Source of the DNA: Amblyomma americanum
Taxonomy: Eukaryota > Arthropoda > Arachnida > Ixodida > Ixodidae
Direction of reading: 5' to 3'
DNA length: 64,000 nucleotides
Assembly (NCBI RefSeq): GCF_052857255.1
Contig: NC_135497.1
Span: 183,062,204-183,126,203, forward strand
Of this stretch, positions 1-10,905 are shown piece by piece. Made by a program: the position numbers and the translations under genes. The first letter of the stretch is position 1, and each line of letters opens with the position of its first letter. The notes beneath the pieces are model-generated. The model was not told where the DNA came from, did no database searches, and saw only the letters and a program-made list of their open reading frames with translations.

Positions 1-1230
1 GTTTTACCATCCGTTGTCCCCATAAAAAAAGGATGCCTGGCTGTGAAAGTACCTGGAGAGGCTTTGCCACGCTTGACTCGGGGGGAATGACCTTCTCTTT
101 GACTGGTTCCCAGCAAGAGGCGACCGACGATGGACAGACGACAGGGGAAGGCGGGAACGGTGCCTTCAAGCAAGTAACCGTGTCTGACAGGATCCGGCCC
201 TCTCAGGAGAGAGCTTGCCGCAGTTGTGGCCCGCTCCGCCGCACGAATCACCTGTGTGCCGCTTGTAATACGGTTTCACTACTGTGCGAAATGGCAGCGG
301 ATTTTTGATTTCTCCTCGCCCATATGTGCTGGGACTCCGCTCACCACGAGCTGTGCGACTTTTCCCATCATGGAGAAATGTGCCTCGTGTTGAATTGGCC
401 ACCACCTGGCGAAGCAAAAATCTTTTAACTTCTTTTTTATTATATTTTTTTGATTAAACACTTACTACTTCTACTTCGCGCCTGTCCCTCTCCTCTCGTC
501 ACTTTTTGCACATTGGGAGGTTTCGCCGGCCCCACCTCCGGGGGAGAGCTCCCTTACCTGCCGGAGCTACGCGGCTTATTGGCCGCGGCCTTGGTAGCTG
601 CCTGACGTGTGAAAGAATCTAACCAATAGCCATCTCTCAACATGTGTACGGAGATGCGAGCGTTGTAGGAGGGTGCGAACAAGAAAAAGTAGCCGGGAAG
701 GGCTCGCCAACTTTTGTGCGTGATGGCGGGTTCTCTGCTGCTTGCAGAAGTGTATTATTTGGCTCAGGTGCTCGTGGTAACACAATGCAGTGATTGAGCA
801 AGTTGATGTCCTCTACTCGTAAGGTGTTTCAGAGCCCCTTGAAGGGTGGCAAGCGAAATCCAAAAATTATTTGGACAGTTGAAACATTTTCGCGGTCGTA
901 AAGTGCGAAAATGCGTCGCTTTTTCGCACTTCTTTAATATAACCTCAGCCAGAAAAGGAATTTCACAACCAGCCACAGGAAGCGGACCTAAAAATAGCGC
1001 GCGATCAAAAATACAGACTTGATCCTGATATCAAAAAATGCACTCGAGCCCAACCCGTCCCAGAGGAAATAGCTCGCTAGAAGGTTCAAACGCTACACGC
1101 TTCAAACGGGCATGCAGCCACGTTTCAAAGAACAAAGCGAACGCAGCTGCTTCCTTTGCAATATCTTTGCAATAGGGTATATGTGATATGATGATGTAAT
1201 GCGAATTCTATTTCATTATGATTATTTTAA
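1..1230. other. Anonymous sequence, no gene recognised
   Basis: Short open frames of up to about 90 codons occur on both strands (for example plus 33-308), but none has a motif I recognise. Base composition shifts from GC-rich (1-700) to AT-rich (780-1230). I see no RNA gene or clear repeat here. Confidence 0.5.
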
Positions 1231-1231
1231 C

Positions 1232-1330
1232 GTGACAGCGTTACGGGTCCTTTGTTGCAGAAAACCGAGGTCATCGTCGTCCTTGAGCAAACCACCCACG
1301 AAAAATACACAGAGGATGAATCTAGGAGGT
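1232..1330 (+). repeat. Fragment of the 'CGACAGCGTTA' dispersed repeat
   Basis: A GACAGCGTTA core followed by a GTTGCAGAAAACCG-type segment and a GTCGTCG-rich stretch. The same order is seen at 37155-37245 and 43115-43195 inside repeat R. A reverse-oriented relative lies near 11865-11960. The class of element is unknown to me and the copy is heavily diverged. Confidence 0.4.
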
Positions 1331-1607
1331 AGGTGGACCACTTAGATCACGTGACCTTGAGACGTTATCACAACCTACCCATCGTGCCAGTTGGCAGTTA
1401 AATTTATGATTGGTCGCGAGAGCTTGATAATGACCAATTCCGCATATACGGGGATTAAATGCATTATTAGTATCGCGTCATACCCTTACGGCGGAGCTGA
1501 AGTGTCACCCAGTTTTTGTGCGAACGCAATACTTCACACGGTCGAACCCAGCCCCGAAAATTGTGGCGTGCATGACCTTGAGCTCGATCTTGTTAAACCT
1601 GCAGAAA

Positions 1608-1725
1608 TAAAACAAATATCGCCGCGCCTGGGTCTCGAACCCGCGGTCGTCCGCACAATACAGCTTCGCTGTCCACTGCACGAGAGCACTTTGCTATCGC
1701 CGCAGTCAACCGCACCCCCGGTTGT
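1608..1725 (-). mobile_element. tRNA-derived SINE-like fragment
   Basis: On the minus strand a good Pol III B box (GGTTCGAGACC, plus 1631-1641) is preceded by a tRNA-like segment containing GATAGCAAAGTGCTC, a poor match to an A box. An A/T-rich stretch follows the B box. It could be a decayed tRNA pseudogene or the head of a SINE family different from the common one in this window. Confidence 0.35.
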
Positions 1726-2449
1726 TCCCCTGACACGCTATCTCTCTGAACATTGCACGTCGTCGTCTAGGGGACGTTCACTTGGTACGAAAGTTTAAGA
1801 GAAATTATTCTCGAGGACAATGTAAGGCAATGTCTTGGCAAGAGTCAAGAGAATTCGAAGAACATGTTAAGACAATGTGTTGGCAATGGTCAAGAGAATT
1901 CGAAACCAAGTGCTTTCGGACGTCCTACTCGATTTAATGGCGTTAAAAGTGCGATTTTTTTCCACTTAGTTATTGCTGCATGGCACCACTATCGCTCTTA
2001 TCAGTCAGCCAAACGGGCGAAGGATAAGAATCGATTACTATCCAAAAGAAATTATTTTATCACAGTGACACTACATTGATTCCGCGATTTCTGTTCACTA
2101 CCCTACAAACCAGAAGTCGCGGTTAATCACTCCCAAGAGGCGATGTCACTGTTATCGCTTTCGACCTTTGCTGACAAAAAAAAAACATATTTGAAACAGG
2201 ACACGGTAAATGAAATTTATGACGACGAGGAAAGACACAAGGGAACAGCTTTATCAGTTACAACTCAAGTGACATTGATTGGCCACGTCTTCCATTTCGT
2301 TTTGTGCGAAGCAGCATGACGAACTGATAACCGCACGCTCTTGCTTACCTGATATCTTACTTTTTATCAATCACCCGTTCAGAAATGCCTTCATTCTCGA
2401 TGTAATTGATTAAAAACCTCTTAGACAAATTAAAAATGAACATTGCTTT
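1726..2449. other. Anonymous AT-rich sequence with a small tandem duplication
   Basis: A 31-bp segment at 1829-1859 recurs at 1874-1904 with only a few mismatches (spacing 45 bp; both end CAAGAGAATTCGAA). The rest has no coding or RNA signal that I can support. Confidence 0.5.
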
Positions 2450-2597
2450 CGAGGAAATGAAAGGCGAAGTAACTGTCTCACTTATCGGTGGACAACTCAG
2501 CCGAGCCGTGAGGGAAGGCAGGAAGGTGGGAGAGAAAGAAGAAAGAGAGCAAGATTTACTGTAGTGTAAGGCATCGAAACGCGGCCACGGTCGGTTG
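2450..2597 (-). mobile_element. Ruka-like SINE, internally deleted
   Basis: Minus-strand remnant of the common tRNA-derived SINE. The 3' part is recognisable (reading plus: GAGGAAATGAAAGGCGAAGT, then the CCGAGCCGTGAGGGAAGG block and the AAAGAAGAAAGAGAG purine tract). It jumps directly to ATCGAAACGCGGCCACGGTCGG, which belongs near the B box. The segment between them, including the CGCACAGCACACGGGC block, is missing. Confidence 0.6.
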
Positions 2598-2874
2598 AAT
2601 TTTACTGATAAAACTGTGGCTTTATGTCTTTTCTTGTCCTCATAAAATTAATTTACGATGTCCTCCTTCAACTAAGAGTACTTATTTCTTATCATGTGCA
2701 AAGGTCGAAGGCGAGAACAGAGGCGAGAAGGCTTTCCCGCGCACTGTTTCCTTCAGAGCCATTAACCGCGACTTGTGGACTCGGCCTTCCAAAAGATGCC
2801 TTGCAATGTAAATCAGGTCGTAATTCTTGCTGATAGCCTTTCTGTGCTGAGCCGTTCCCTAACATTTTTCATTA

Positions 2875-3207
2875 CCCGCCGCGGTGGCTGAGTGGTTAGG
2901 GCGCTCGCCTACTGATCCGTAGTTCCCAGGTTCGAACCCAACCGCGGGGGCTGCGTTTTTATAGAGGCAAAACGCTAAGGCGCCCGTGTGCTGTGCGATG
3001 TCAGTGCACTTTAAAGATCCCCACGTGGTCGAAATTATTCCGGAGCACTCCACTACGGCACCACTTTCTTCCTTTCTTCTTTCACTTCCTCCTTTATCCC
3101 TTCCCTTACGGCGCGGTTCAGGTGCCCAACGATATATGACACAGATAGTGCGCCATTTCCTTTCCACAAGAAACCATTTATTATTATTATGATTATTATT
3201 TTTTTTC
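2875..3207 (+). mobile_element. Ruka-like SINE, near full length
   Basis: Starts CCGCCGCGGTGGCTGAGTGG, with the A box at 2885-2900 and a perfect B box GGTTCGAACCC at 2929-2939. Next come the diagnostic body blocks: GGCGCCCGTGTGCTGTGCG, a GATCCCCACGTGGTCGAAAT-like segment, a CTTCC/TTTCTT pyrimidine tract and CCTTACGGCGCGGTTCAGGT. It ends in an (ATT)n tail at about 3178-3207. SINEs of this kind have no coding capacity and use LINE machinery in trans. No certain target-site duplication was found. Confidence 0.85.
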
Positions 3208-4129
3208 CGCCGCATGTGAAAGAAGTGCCTTTTCGGTGGGTACCCGGTCGTTGCGGCATTGATGCTACTGTGATGGCTGATTTTTAGCAAACTCTACCCT
3301 TTGGGGACTTGTGGTACCATTAATTCCTGACACTGTTCATTTGACAATAGCCCGATTTCAACGGTTCCTGCTACTGCACTCCTTGAGTCATGAGCCTCTC
3401 CTTGCTACAGCGGATTTTCAGCATTTGACTTTTCCTTAGAGTGTCCGCTTATGCAGTTCAAGGCAATGCGAGGCACCTATGACCGTCTTGCGGTGCAGAA
3501 TACCACGATTAAATCTTTATTTGTGCGGATCAAATGATCAAGTACATTGTCTCTCCTCTCCTGTCGGTGGTGTGTGTATCTGCGTAAAATTCATTTGCAG
3601 ATTCCCTTCGCTCGATTAGGCCTTCCACTATCTATTCCGGTCCTTTTCTCATCTGGGGCAAACGCCAGGGGATACGTCCTAAAACCAGGGAGCGATTATC
3701 CTCATAAATACATCATTGCGTCAGGGAGATTCCTTTATTAGTTACGAGTGTCTGATTTTTTTCCACTACAACAAAATTTAATTTACATAAACCTTAACTG
3801 TTCCGAATGTTTGAATGTGCAAGACACCCTGGCATATCCCCCATTGTGCGTGTGTGCCATTCCTCCAGAGGCCAAGAACAACAACGCGGCGGCCGCGTTT
3901 GCATGGAGGCGAAGCGCGAAAGGCTCCCGCTTGCTTCAAAGCGCCCGTCGACCACCCTCGCGTCCCGCTTCCACACCGGCCAATTTCAAACACCAGACAG
4001 CGGTCTCTTCCTTGTAACCGGTGTATTCCTTGATACCGTCGAGAAAAGACTCTGGGGGTACACAATGGTGTCACCGTGACAAACAAGGGCCAGTTTATCC
4101 CAAAATAAAAAGAATCGCGATGCTGTGCG
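3208..4129. other. Anonymous sequence, no gene recognised
   Basis: Several overlapping short frames lie at 3750-4180 on both strands, in a GC-rich patch (3850-4000). None shows a domain, splice pattern or paralogue in this window. I make no functional call. Confidence 0.45.
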
Positions 4130-4291
4130 GGCTGACCCCGGAGGGAGTCCTCTGTGGCGTCTCTATATTGAATCAAATGTGGCGCCTATCTGTGTCGTGA
4201 AAATCGCCTATAGCTGCAAAGGCGCTAGACGGACGCATCCCAACCAGGAGACACATTGCTTATTTAACGCAAAAACCCAGCAACCAAACTA

Positions 4292-4529
4292 GCCGCTGCG
4301 GAGGCTCAGTGGTTACGGCGCTCGGCTGCTGACCCGAAAGACGCGGGTTCGATCCCGGCTGCGGCAGTCGAATTTCGATGGAGGCGAAATTCTAGAGGCC
4401 CGTATGCTGTGCGATGCCAGTGAGCGATAAAGAACCTCAGGTGGTCGAAATTACCGGAGTCCTTCACTACGGCATCCCTCATAGCCTGAATCGCTTTGGG
4501 ACGCTAGGCCCTCATAAACCATAAACCAA
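4292..4529 (+). mobile_element. tRNA-derived SINE, CATAAACC-tail subtype, with 11-bp TSD
   Basis: The A box region GAGGCTCAGTGGTTACGG begins at 4301 and the B box GGTTCGATCCC is at 4346-4356. The middle shares the GTGCTGTGCGATG and GGTGGTCGAAATT blocks of the Ruka-like SINE. The 3' end differs, finishing CGCTTTGGGACG...CTCATAAACCATAAACC instead of the pyrimidine/ATT tail. It is flanked by perfect direct repeats CAACCAAACTA at 4281-4291 and 4530-4540. The corresponding places in block A (about 21544-21554) and block B (about 57434) lack the insertion. Confidence 0.85.
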
Positions 4530-4849
4530 CAACCAAACTAACCAAGCTGGGTAATCCATAGCTTAATGGCACACTACATGTGGACGAAGAAAAGTTGCCC
4601 TGCATCATTAGGGTCACCATTATTATCATACGCCAGACTACACCCACTGTAGGGCAAAGGCCTCTCCCATATCCCTCCATTTTACCCGCGCCTGTGCCTG
4701 CGGCGGCCCTTCTCCCTCGCAAACTTCCTAACCTCATACGCCCCCTATCCTTCTGCCGCCACTGTTGCGCTTCCCTTCGCTTGGAATACAGTCTTTTACC
4801 CTAAGGACCATCGGTTATTTGGCCTTCGTATTGCAGGCCCTGCTCAAGC

Positions 4850-6057
4850 CTATTTCTTCCTCTTGATTTCGACTAGGATGTCACTAACACACCTTTGTTC
4901 CCTCACCCACTCTGTTCTCTTCCTATCTCTTGACGTTACACCTATCATTTCCCTTTTAATTGCTCGTTGCGTTGTCCATTTAAGTTGAACCCTTTTCGTT
5001 AGCCTCCACATTCCCGCCTTGTAGGTGAGTACAGGAGAGATATAGCTATTATATACTCCTCTCTCGAAGGATATTGGTAAACTGACATTCACGATCTGAG
5101 AGTACCTTCCAAATTCACTTCACTCCAACCTTATTTTTGTAGTTATTTCATTGTTGTGGTTCGAATCTGCGGTATCTATCTGCCCTAAATACCCATATTC
5201 CCTTACAACTTCCAGCGCCTCGCTACATATTTTAAACTGCTGCTCCATTTCAGGGAGTGTTCAACATTATTTTTCTGTATTACGATTTTTCGACTCACCG
5301 ATTTGTTTTCCCTGCCTAGCTCATTGATCACGTCTTGCAATTCGCCCCTGAAATGAATAGGGAGGAAATGTCATCAGCGAGTCGCAGATTACTAAGGTGT
5401 TATCCATTTGCTCTTATCCCCAACTGTTCGAAATGCAGGTCTCCGAATACCTCGCGTAAACAGGCGGTAGATATCTCGCTGCCTGGTACCTTTCCTTAAT
5501 GGGATTTTACTACTTTTTTGATGGAGGTTTATGGTGGCTGTGCACACCCATAGATATCTCAGAATTTTTATACGAGGCCCATCTACACCTTGATTTAGTA
5601 ATGCATGCATGACTGCCAATTCATTGACTGAGTCACTTGTTTCCTTGTAGTCTATGAAGGCCACATATAGGGGTCGCTTAAATTCTACGCATTTCTCTGT
5701 CACCTGATTGATGGTGTGGACGTGGTCTATTGTCGAGTAGCCTGTACGAAAGCCAGCCTGATCCCTTGGTTGATTGAAGTTTAAAGTTGCCGTGATTCTA
5801 TTGGCGATGATCTTACTAAGTACCTCGCAGCTAACGGACAGTAAGCTGGTCGGTCTGCAAGTTTTCAAGTTCTTGATATCCCTTTTCTTATGGATTAAAA
5901 TAATATTAGCGTCCTTTAAAGATTCGGGTACGCTCGAGGTCATGAGGCACTGCTTATACGGGGTGACCAATTTTTCTAGCATAACCTGCGCCCTGTCCGG
6001 CCCCAGAGTAACCATATCCTGTTTCGGTGAGGGAATGCGCCGTCGGCTTTGGCACAA
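4850..6057 (-). pseudogene. RTE-type reverse transcriptase pseudogene
   Basis: The 221-codon frame 5392-6057 contains VPESLKDANIILIHKKRDI, a typical RT entry segment. It then has AGFRTGYSTIDHVHTINQ and YVAFIDYKETSDSVN, where the family expects a pattern like AFVDYEKAFDSV; the first catalytic Asp is kept. LRKGTRQRD stands where VRQGD is expected. The frame breaks, and NLRLADDISS (ADD at 5370-5378) supplies the other catalytic Asp pair with Leu in the usual Tyr/Phe place. The C-terminal frame 4850-5092 ends with the family-typical RDRKRTEWVREQ segment. At least two frame changes make it non-functional. Confidence 0.8.
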
Positions 6058-6104
6058 AAATCAGGCCACACCTCAGAGAAGGCTATACAATTCCATCAAC
6101 AGGC

Positions 6105-6205
6105 GAATTTTTTTATATATCCGGCGGAGAACTGCGAGGCACCGGGATTCGAACCGCGGTCCTCTTGTGTGCGAGGCTGATGCTCTAGCTTTACTATATA
6201 TCATT
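6105..6205 (-). mobile_element. tRNA-derived SINE or tRNA-like fragment nested in the RTE LINE
   Basis: On the minus strand an A-box-like TAGTAAAGCTAGAGCATCAG is followed by a small CCTC...GAGG stem and a strong B box GGTTCGAATCCC (plus about 6153). A few dozen bases and a T-rich stretch follow. LINE sequence resumes on both sides. It differs from the Ruka-like SINE after the B box, so I treat it as another tRNA-derived family. A true tRNA gene is unlikely because the acceptor stem does not pair. Confidence 0.5.
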
Positions 6206-7474
6206 GCGTATTCTTGATTTCCCGTTTAACTTTGCTTAAAATGATGTCATTAACTCTCGTTTGTAAACTGATCCAGTTGCTCTTTTTCTTTGCCTTAACG
6301 AGTACCGCCTTCCAATGACATAGAGACCGCACTCAGTGAAAACTGAGTTTTTTTAAGTTAGCAAAGGCCACAAAACGAAATGGCCGCGTCGCCATCCCCG
6401 GTCCATTTCCAAAGTAAAATGCATGCGTCGACACCGAATTTTGGGTCTATATCCCAGAGGATACGATACACCACCATTCCCTTCAAAACGGTGGCAACCC
6501 GCCCTCTGGGTAAGGATGTCATGAAATTGAGGATTTTCGAATAAAGTTTCTTAGCAGGGCGTCTTGAGCGCGAACGTTGAATGTTGAGCGAATAAACTGC
6601 TCTCTTGCTTGGCATGGCTCCGTCCGGGCACTTGGTTCGGTCTTTCCGAGCGCCGCACCTGCGCCGTTAATAGAAATAGGAAGCCCGCAAAACGCGGTAA
6701 ATAACCTCGAAAGGTGTGGCGCACGCAAAGGCGTTTGACTGAGATAAATTAGGAGCCACGCACTCAGCTTGCTGGTGCGAAGGCAGCGTTGTTATGCAAA
6801 GTTCAGCTGCGTGCAACCGACGCGCCGAGCTTAGAGCAATGTTCTTGCAGCACAAAAGAAAACAAAGGAAAGCTTGGATTGTATCATTGAATTACGCTAT
6901 ATCAAGTCCAATCGACTTCCTGGAATAAGGGGACAGAGCACGAATTTCAGTTGCAATCAAAATGTTTTCATCGTCATCTCATTCAGTACTGTTTTCAGAT
7001 TCCTCCTTCTCGACAAGTATTTGCACGCAGCTTGGATGGATGAAAAAAAAAAGTAACTGTATGCTCCACAAACAGAGCAACTGCCAGCGGTTAATTACTA
7101 AGTGCAACGACACCGTTCCGTTTCAATCTTCCCGTCCTCCCAATAACCTGAGGTAGATCTTTTCCCGGGATTTTTGCTTGAAAATTTTGACAGGGTGAAA
7201 GCGCAGGATTCATGCACCGTCAGGTGTACTGTTAAATTGATTATATATTCCAACACAGTAAAATTACATCTCAAAACCAATTGTATTACTAATTATTTTG
7301 TGCTATCATAGATTAATACGCATTTCACTTACAATTACAATTCACCTCAAGTGACAGTTGGTTATGAATTGTGGTGTGAATATTCATCTTAAAGGCATTT
7401 CTTGCAAAGCAGCAGCGACAGTGCCTTCTGTTCGGCGTCACAGACTTTTCTGCGTGAAAGCAGGCAGATCGTAT

Positions 7475-9600
7475 CGGAAGTCGAGATGGCGGTTTCCCTC
7501 TTACTCATCAGACTGGTCCAGGCATCCGCCCAAGCCACCGGAGTCCTGAACTGAGGAGTCCGCCTACCTGACTCGTAGAACACTTCAATGAGATAATAAA
7601 TGTTTTATCTCTCTCTCTCTTACTTCTTGTTCGTCTTTCTCAGAGTCTTTGGCTTGCAAAGCTCTCGGTGTTTTAGAATCCTTAGCGTCTTGCAGTTTCG
7701 GCAACACGATAGTTGGTAGCGATGCGAATGAAGCGCAGAGAGACGTCAGGCTCATTAGAGACTACTAGACCACACATACAAACTTCTCCGTAGTTCTTGA
7801 GTGCACCTTTCTCTCGTCCTTCATGCGCTTTATTGAAATCGTGCAACACTAGCTATACAGCCAAGCCACAAACGTTAATATTGGCACACTTTCCGCATTA
7901 AGGACAACACCTTGCAATTCAGTGAAGGTTTGTTTTCTGGACAAATCTTGTATTTCTTCACAAAACAGTACTCCAGCAAATATCAGCAATACATTGGAGA
8001 AAAAACAAGCAGTTAATGACATTGAGCCAAGACATCTGAGCAACAATTTGAAAAATTTAGACGTAATTGCCACGTTGAGACCGTAGAAAGATAAATATTC
8101 TATGAAGCAGAAACACAACTAATGTCCAGATACTGTGAAAATGTGAACGGTGCCATGTCCACGAGGTCGATCATGGGTCGAGGTTTTCATGCGTGCGAAA
8201 ATGTTTTTGTCCTTGAAAAGCAGGCGGCCAGGTCTACCTTCAGCTTCAAGTACATAATCACACCAGCGGGGCGGATGAGCGCAGAAGCCGCGATCGCACG
8301 TTGGGTCTCCAGAACACGAACGCCAGTCCTTGCCTCATCTTCGTTATTCTAGCTCACTCATTCGATCTGAAGACCCATCACTGGCGTTCGATCTTCTTCC
8401 CCTGTGCGGCGTCCTGTAGCCACTCCGCTGGCGATAACGTCATGCTAACCGTCGACTGAGGACGCGCATACGGCAGGGCATGTGGTACGACGCAACGGAG
8501 GCCAGGTGGTAGCAGCAGCGCGCAGACCTACCAGTAGCAAGGTGTGTGGCGCGGCGGAGTATTTGAGCGCAAGTGTGGACGAGAACCGGGCGTAGGTCGA
8601 CGAGGTGTTCCGCTTCTTCGGGCTCCTGTTGGCAAGCGTCGGCACAAGGTAGACCGACGGCGGGGTCACTCGCAAGACGGAGGCAGACGAGGACCACGAC
8701 GTGCTTGGCGTCGAGCGCGGTTACGACCGACCCGCTGCACACGTTGATCAGCGCGATCACCTTTGCCGTCAGGTGTAGGCACCGCGCACTGACGGAGAAT
8801 TGCGAAACGGTTGGTCTGTGCAAAGGCACGAATATGTTTCGGAGACTGGACGAAGAACACAACGTTTTCTGCTGCGCCGGTGAGGTGAACTCTGCTCACA
8901 GCCGGACAAAGAGCACGTGCAGTACCTCCATTGACTAGTGTCCGCTTTCTCCCTGGCTGCCAGGCTTGAAGCGTGAAAGAGGGCTTGCACTGCTGTTGCA
9001 ACTCAAACCTGCAGGGCTGCTGCATCCTCATTGGGGTAGGGCACACGACAGCTTTTCCCCGTTGAACTGGGGCGTTCCGAGCTCGGTTACCACCGTCGGC
9101 TCATGCGCCGCACCAGGCTTTGAGAAAGGCTCCGCAGCAGTGCCAAGGGACGACGTGGTCGTCTCTGAGCGTCGCCGGTGCCGTCAGTGCTGGTTCTACA
9201 GAGCGCTGGAACGTCGTCGCGTTGCGCCGAGTTCGAGACAGCGATGCCGTACCTTTGGCGGTATCTTCGAGCAATGCAGCAGCAATGACGCTGCTCTTGG
9301 GGCTCGAAAACTGTCCTCGGCCTGCGCGACACGCTCCTCGCGTCACTAGCGCCGAACGCAACTTGAAGACGGGCGCCACGTGACGAACGAGGGTGAAACG
9401 AGCTCCCTTCATCGTTGTCTTCGTCGTATCTCGAACAGTGCCCGGATACCGACTGATGTGCTCTTTGTGGGCAGAAGATTGCTCGATTTTGAGAAGAGGG
9501 CTTTTTATACCGTGAAGCGGATTAAGGGACATTATTCGGGATAAATGTTGGTGTAATCTGCCGCTTCGTGACGTCATCAATGAAAATGAACTATAAAAGA
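7475..9600 (+). repeat. Dispersed repeat D, copy 1
   Basis: Matches 43451-45560 in the same order: the GAAGTCGAGATGGC segment, a GCTCTCGGT...GGCAGCACGAT segment, CTCATTAGAGACTA, CAGCTTCAAGTACATAATCA (8241 against 44453), TGCTGTTGC.ACTCAAACCTG and CTTGGGGCTCGAAAACT. About 130 bp at 7510-7640, including ATAATAAATGTTTTATCTC, is extra in this copy and looks like the 3' end of a LINE. Several GC-rich open frames exist on both strands (8440-9580), but none is clearly protein coding. No terminal repeats found; class unknown. Confidence 0.65.
9501..9509 (-). promoter_or_regulatory. Possible TATA box in repeat D, copy 1
   Basis: Minus strand TATAAAAAG, GC-rich on its 3' side and followed by an open frame of about 130 codons (9101-9580). 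This would fit the promoter of a long repeat such as an LTR, but the paralogous place in copy 2 is not preserved. Low confidence. Confidence 0.25.
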
Positions 9601-9776
9601 AAGCGGATGAATAATAATATGCAGTAGGGAGAAAAAGGGAATATCTGAAATTGTTCTGGTGCGGCCCATGACCTCATTGGTGGACATTGTCTTGCCGAAT
9701 TAATCCAATGCCAAATTAATGTTTCTCCCATTGTTAAATAGTATGTTACAAGACTACTTGATGACCTTCCGCTCAC

Positions 9777-10905
9777 ATGTTTCAATTGCGACTGATGCCC
9801 CGGTGTGTCAAGAAAAAGCAGATCTTAGGCATTTACTCCCAATCCCATGACTGGTCTTTTTCCCTCCGTCTTCAAGATTTCACGCCTATTTATTTGGCCG
9901 AGTTTCTCGAGGTGGTTCTTGCGCTGCGCAAGGTACCGAGCTCTTTTCCCGAAGTAATAAAAATTATGGTCTCATTATCCTTATCCACTTCCTTGTCCGC
10001 CTCTACTGAATCACAGCCATTTCGAATACTAAAATTTCTGATCCCTCTGCATGTCCAATAAATTCGGTTTGTTTGGGTTCCTGGACACAGGGGCCTTAAT
10101 TTAAATGAATCAGTTCATGTTTTAGCGAAGGCAGCGCTGTGTGGTCTGATCGTTGACCCCTTCCAACCTGTGCGTTCATTACGGCGGCGGGGTTTCGTAC
10201 ATATACATCTTGAGAGAATTTGGCGTATCAGCGCTTGCTTCCTTGGACGATTTTCAGCACCTCCTGTTCCCTTGGAGGAGTAAAGTCTGGCGATCTCGCA
10301 AACTTGAAGTTTTCTTCACGCGACTACGTTGCTGTGTGCCGCAACTAAATTCTTACCTCTACTGGCCTGGTCTTGCGATCTCCCCATTATGTCCGTATTG
10401 TGCTGAGCTGGAAACAGTAGAACAATTTCTTCCCTATTGTCTTCGCTACTTGTCGCTGAGGAGGCGACTGTTAGAAGTCCAATTACAGAAACTCAGTTTG
10501 CGTCGGTTTTCTGCGGTTGTTCTATCCATTGGCGCTTGCATGCTTGGACATACCAATCGGAATGTTTGCTCTGCCGTTCAAAATTTTCTTCTAGAATCAG
10601 AACGACTACCTCCATAAGCTTTCGTAATGCCCCTTTTACCCCTTATTTTGGTATTTCTTTTGGTATTCCTAAATGTTTCTTTTTTTCCTTCTTTCTTTCT
10701 TTTACTCAATCCCTCGCATAAATTTAAGCTTGCTACGCCCCCTTACCACCATCAGCCACTTCTGTCACAGAAATTGAGTCGCCCAAAAATTTTTTAGATC
10801 ATCCCACGTTTGCCCAATGCAGTTTGCAATAGAGGTAGTCGCTGCCTGGTAATGGCCAATCCCCTTTGTGAGTACGTGCCATTATATGAGGCCAACAACA
10901 ACAAT
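9777..10905 (+). mobile_element. 3' end of an RNase-H-bearing LINE (I/R1-like group)
   Basis: The RNase H part includes YLAEFLEVVLALRK (9893-9934 region; the Glu is kept). A TDSLS-type segment appears as IMVSLSLSTS, so that catalytic Asp is lost. After a stop comes VWVPGHRGLNLNESVHVLAK, in which the final catalytic Asp has become His. The following frame (10153-10617) ends with a C-x2-C type motif, CPYCAELETVEQFLPYC. A pyrimidine-rich 3' UTR follows and the element seems to end near GAGGCCAACAACAACAATA at about 10890-10905. It is 5'-truncated and not functional. Confidence 0.7.

Larger units (their letters stand above)
4606..6298 (-). mobile_element. RTE-type LINE, 5'-truncated, inserted in block C
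   Basis: The 3' end (plus side about 4606) has the short CATCATTAGG-type tail followed by the ACTACACCCACTGTAGGGCA segment typical of this family; the same 3' end recurs at 13246. Moving 5' on the minus strand come the C-terminal domain (4850-5092), the catalytic ADD codons at 5370-5378 and the central reverse transcriptase (5392-6057). Beyond that is further LINE sequence split by a nested SINE. The neighbours on both sides are block C sequence, so it is an insertion. RTE assignment rests on protein resemblance by eye. Confidence 0.75.
4130..7276 (+). repeat. Block C: third, partial paralogue of blocks A and B
   Basis: Sequence at about 4190-4290, 4530-4605 and 6299-7276 matches block A at about 21465-22410 and block B at about 57400-58490. 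Shared landmarks are GTAATCCATAGCTTAAT and the GTCGCCATCCCCGG to GGCAACCCGCCCT stretch. Block C is interrupted by a SINE (4292-4529) and by an RTE LINE (4606-6298) that are absent from A and B. Homology fades after about 7276. Divergence is clearly larger than between A and B. Confidence 0.75.

Noticed and set aside
6105..6205. Functional tRNA gene
   Set aside because: Good B box but poor A box and no acceptor-stem pairing.
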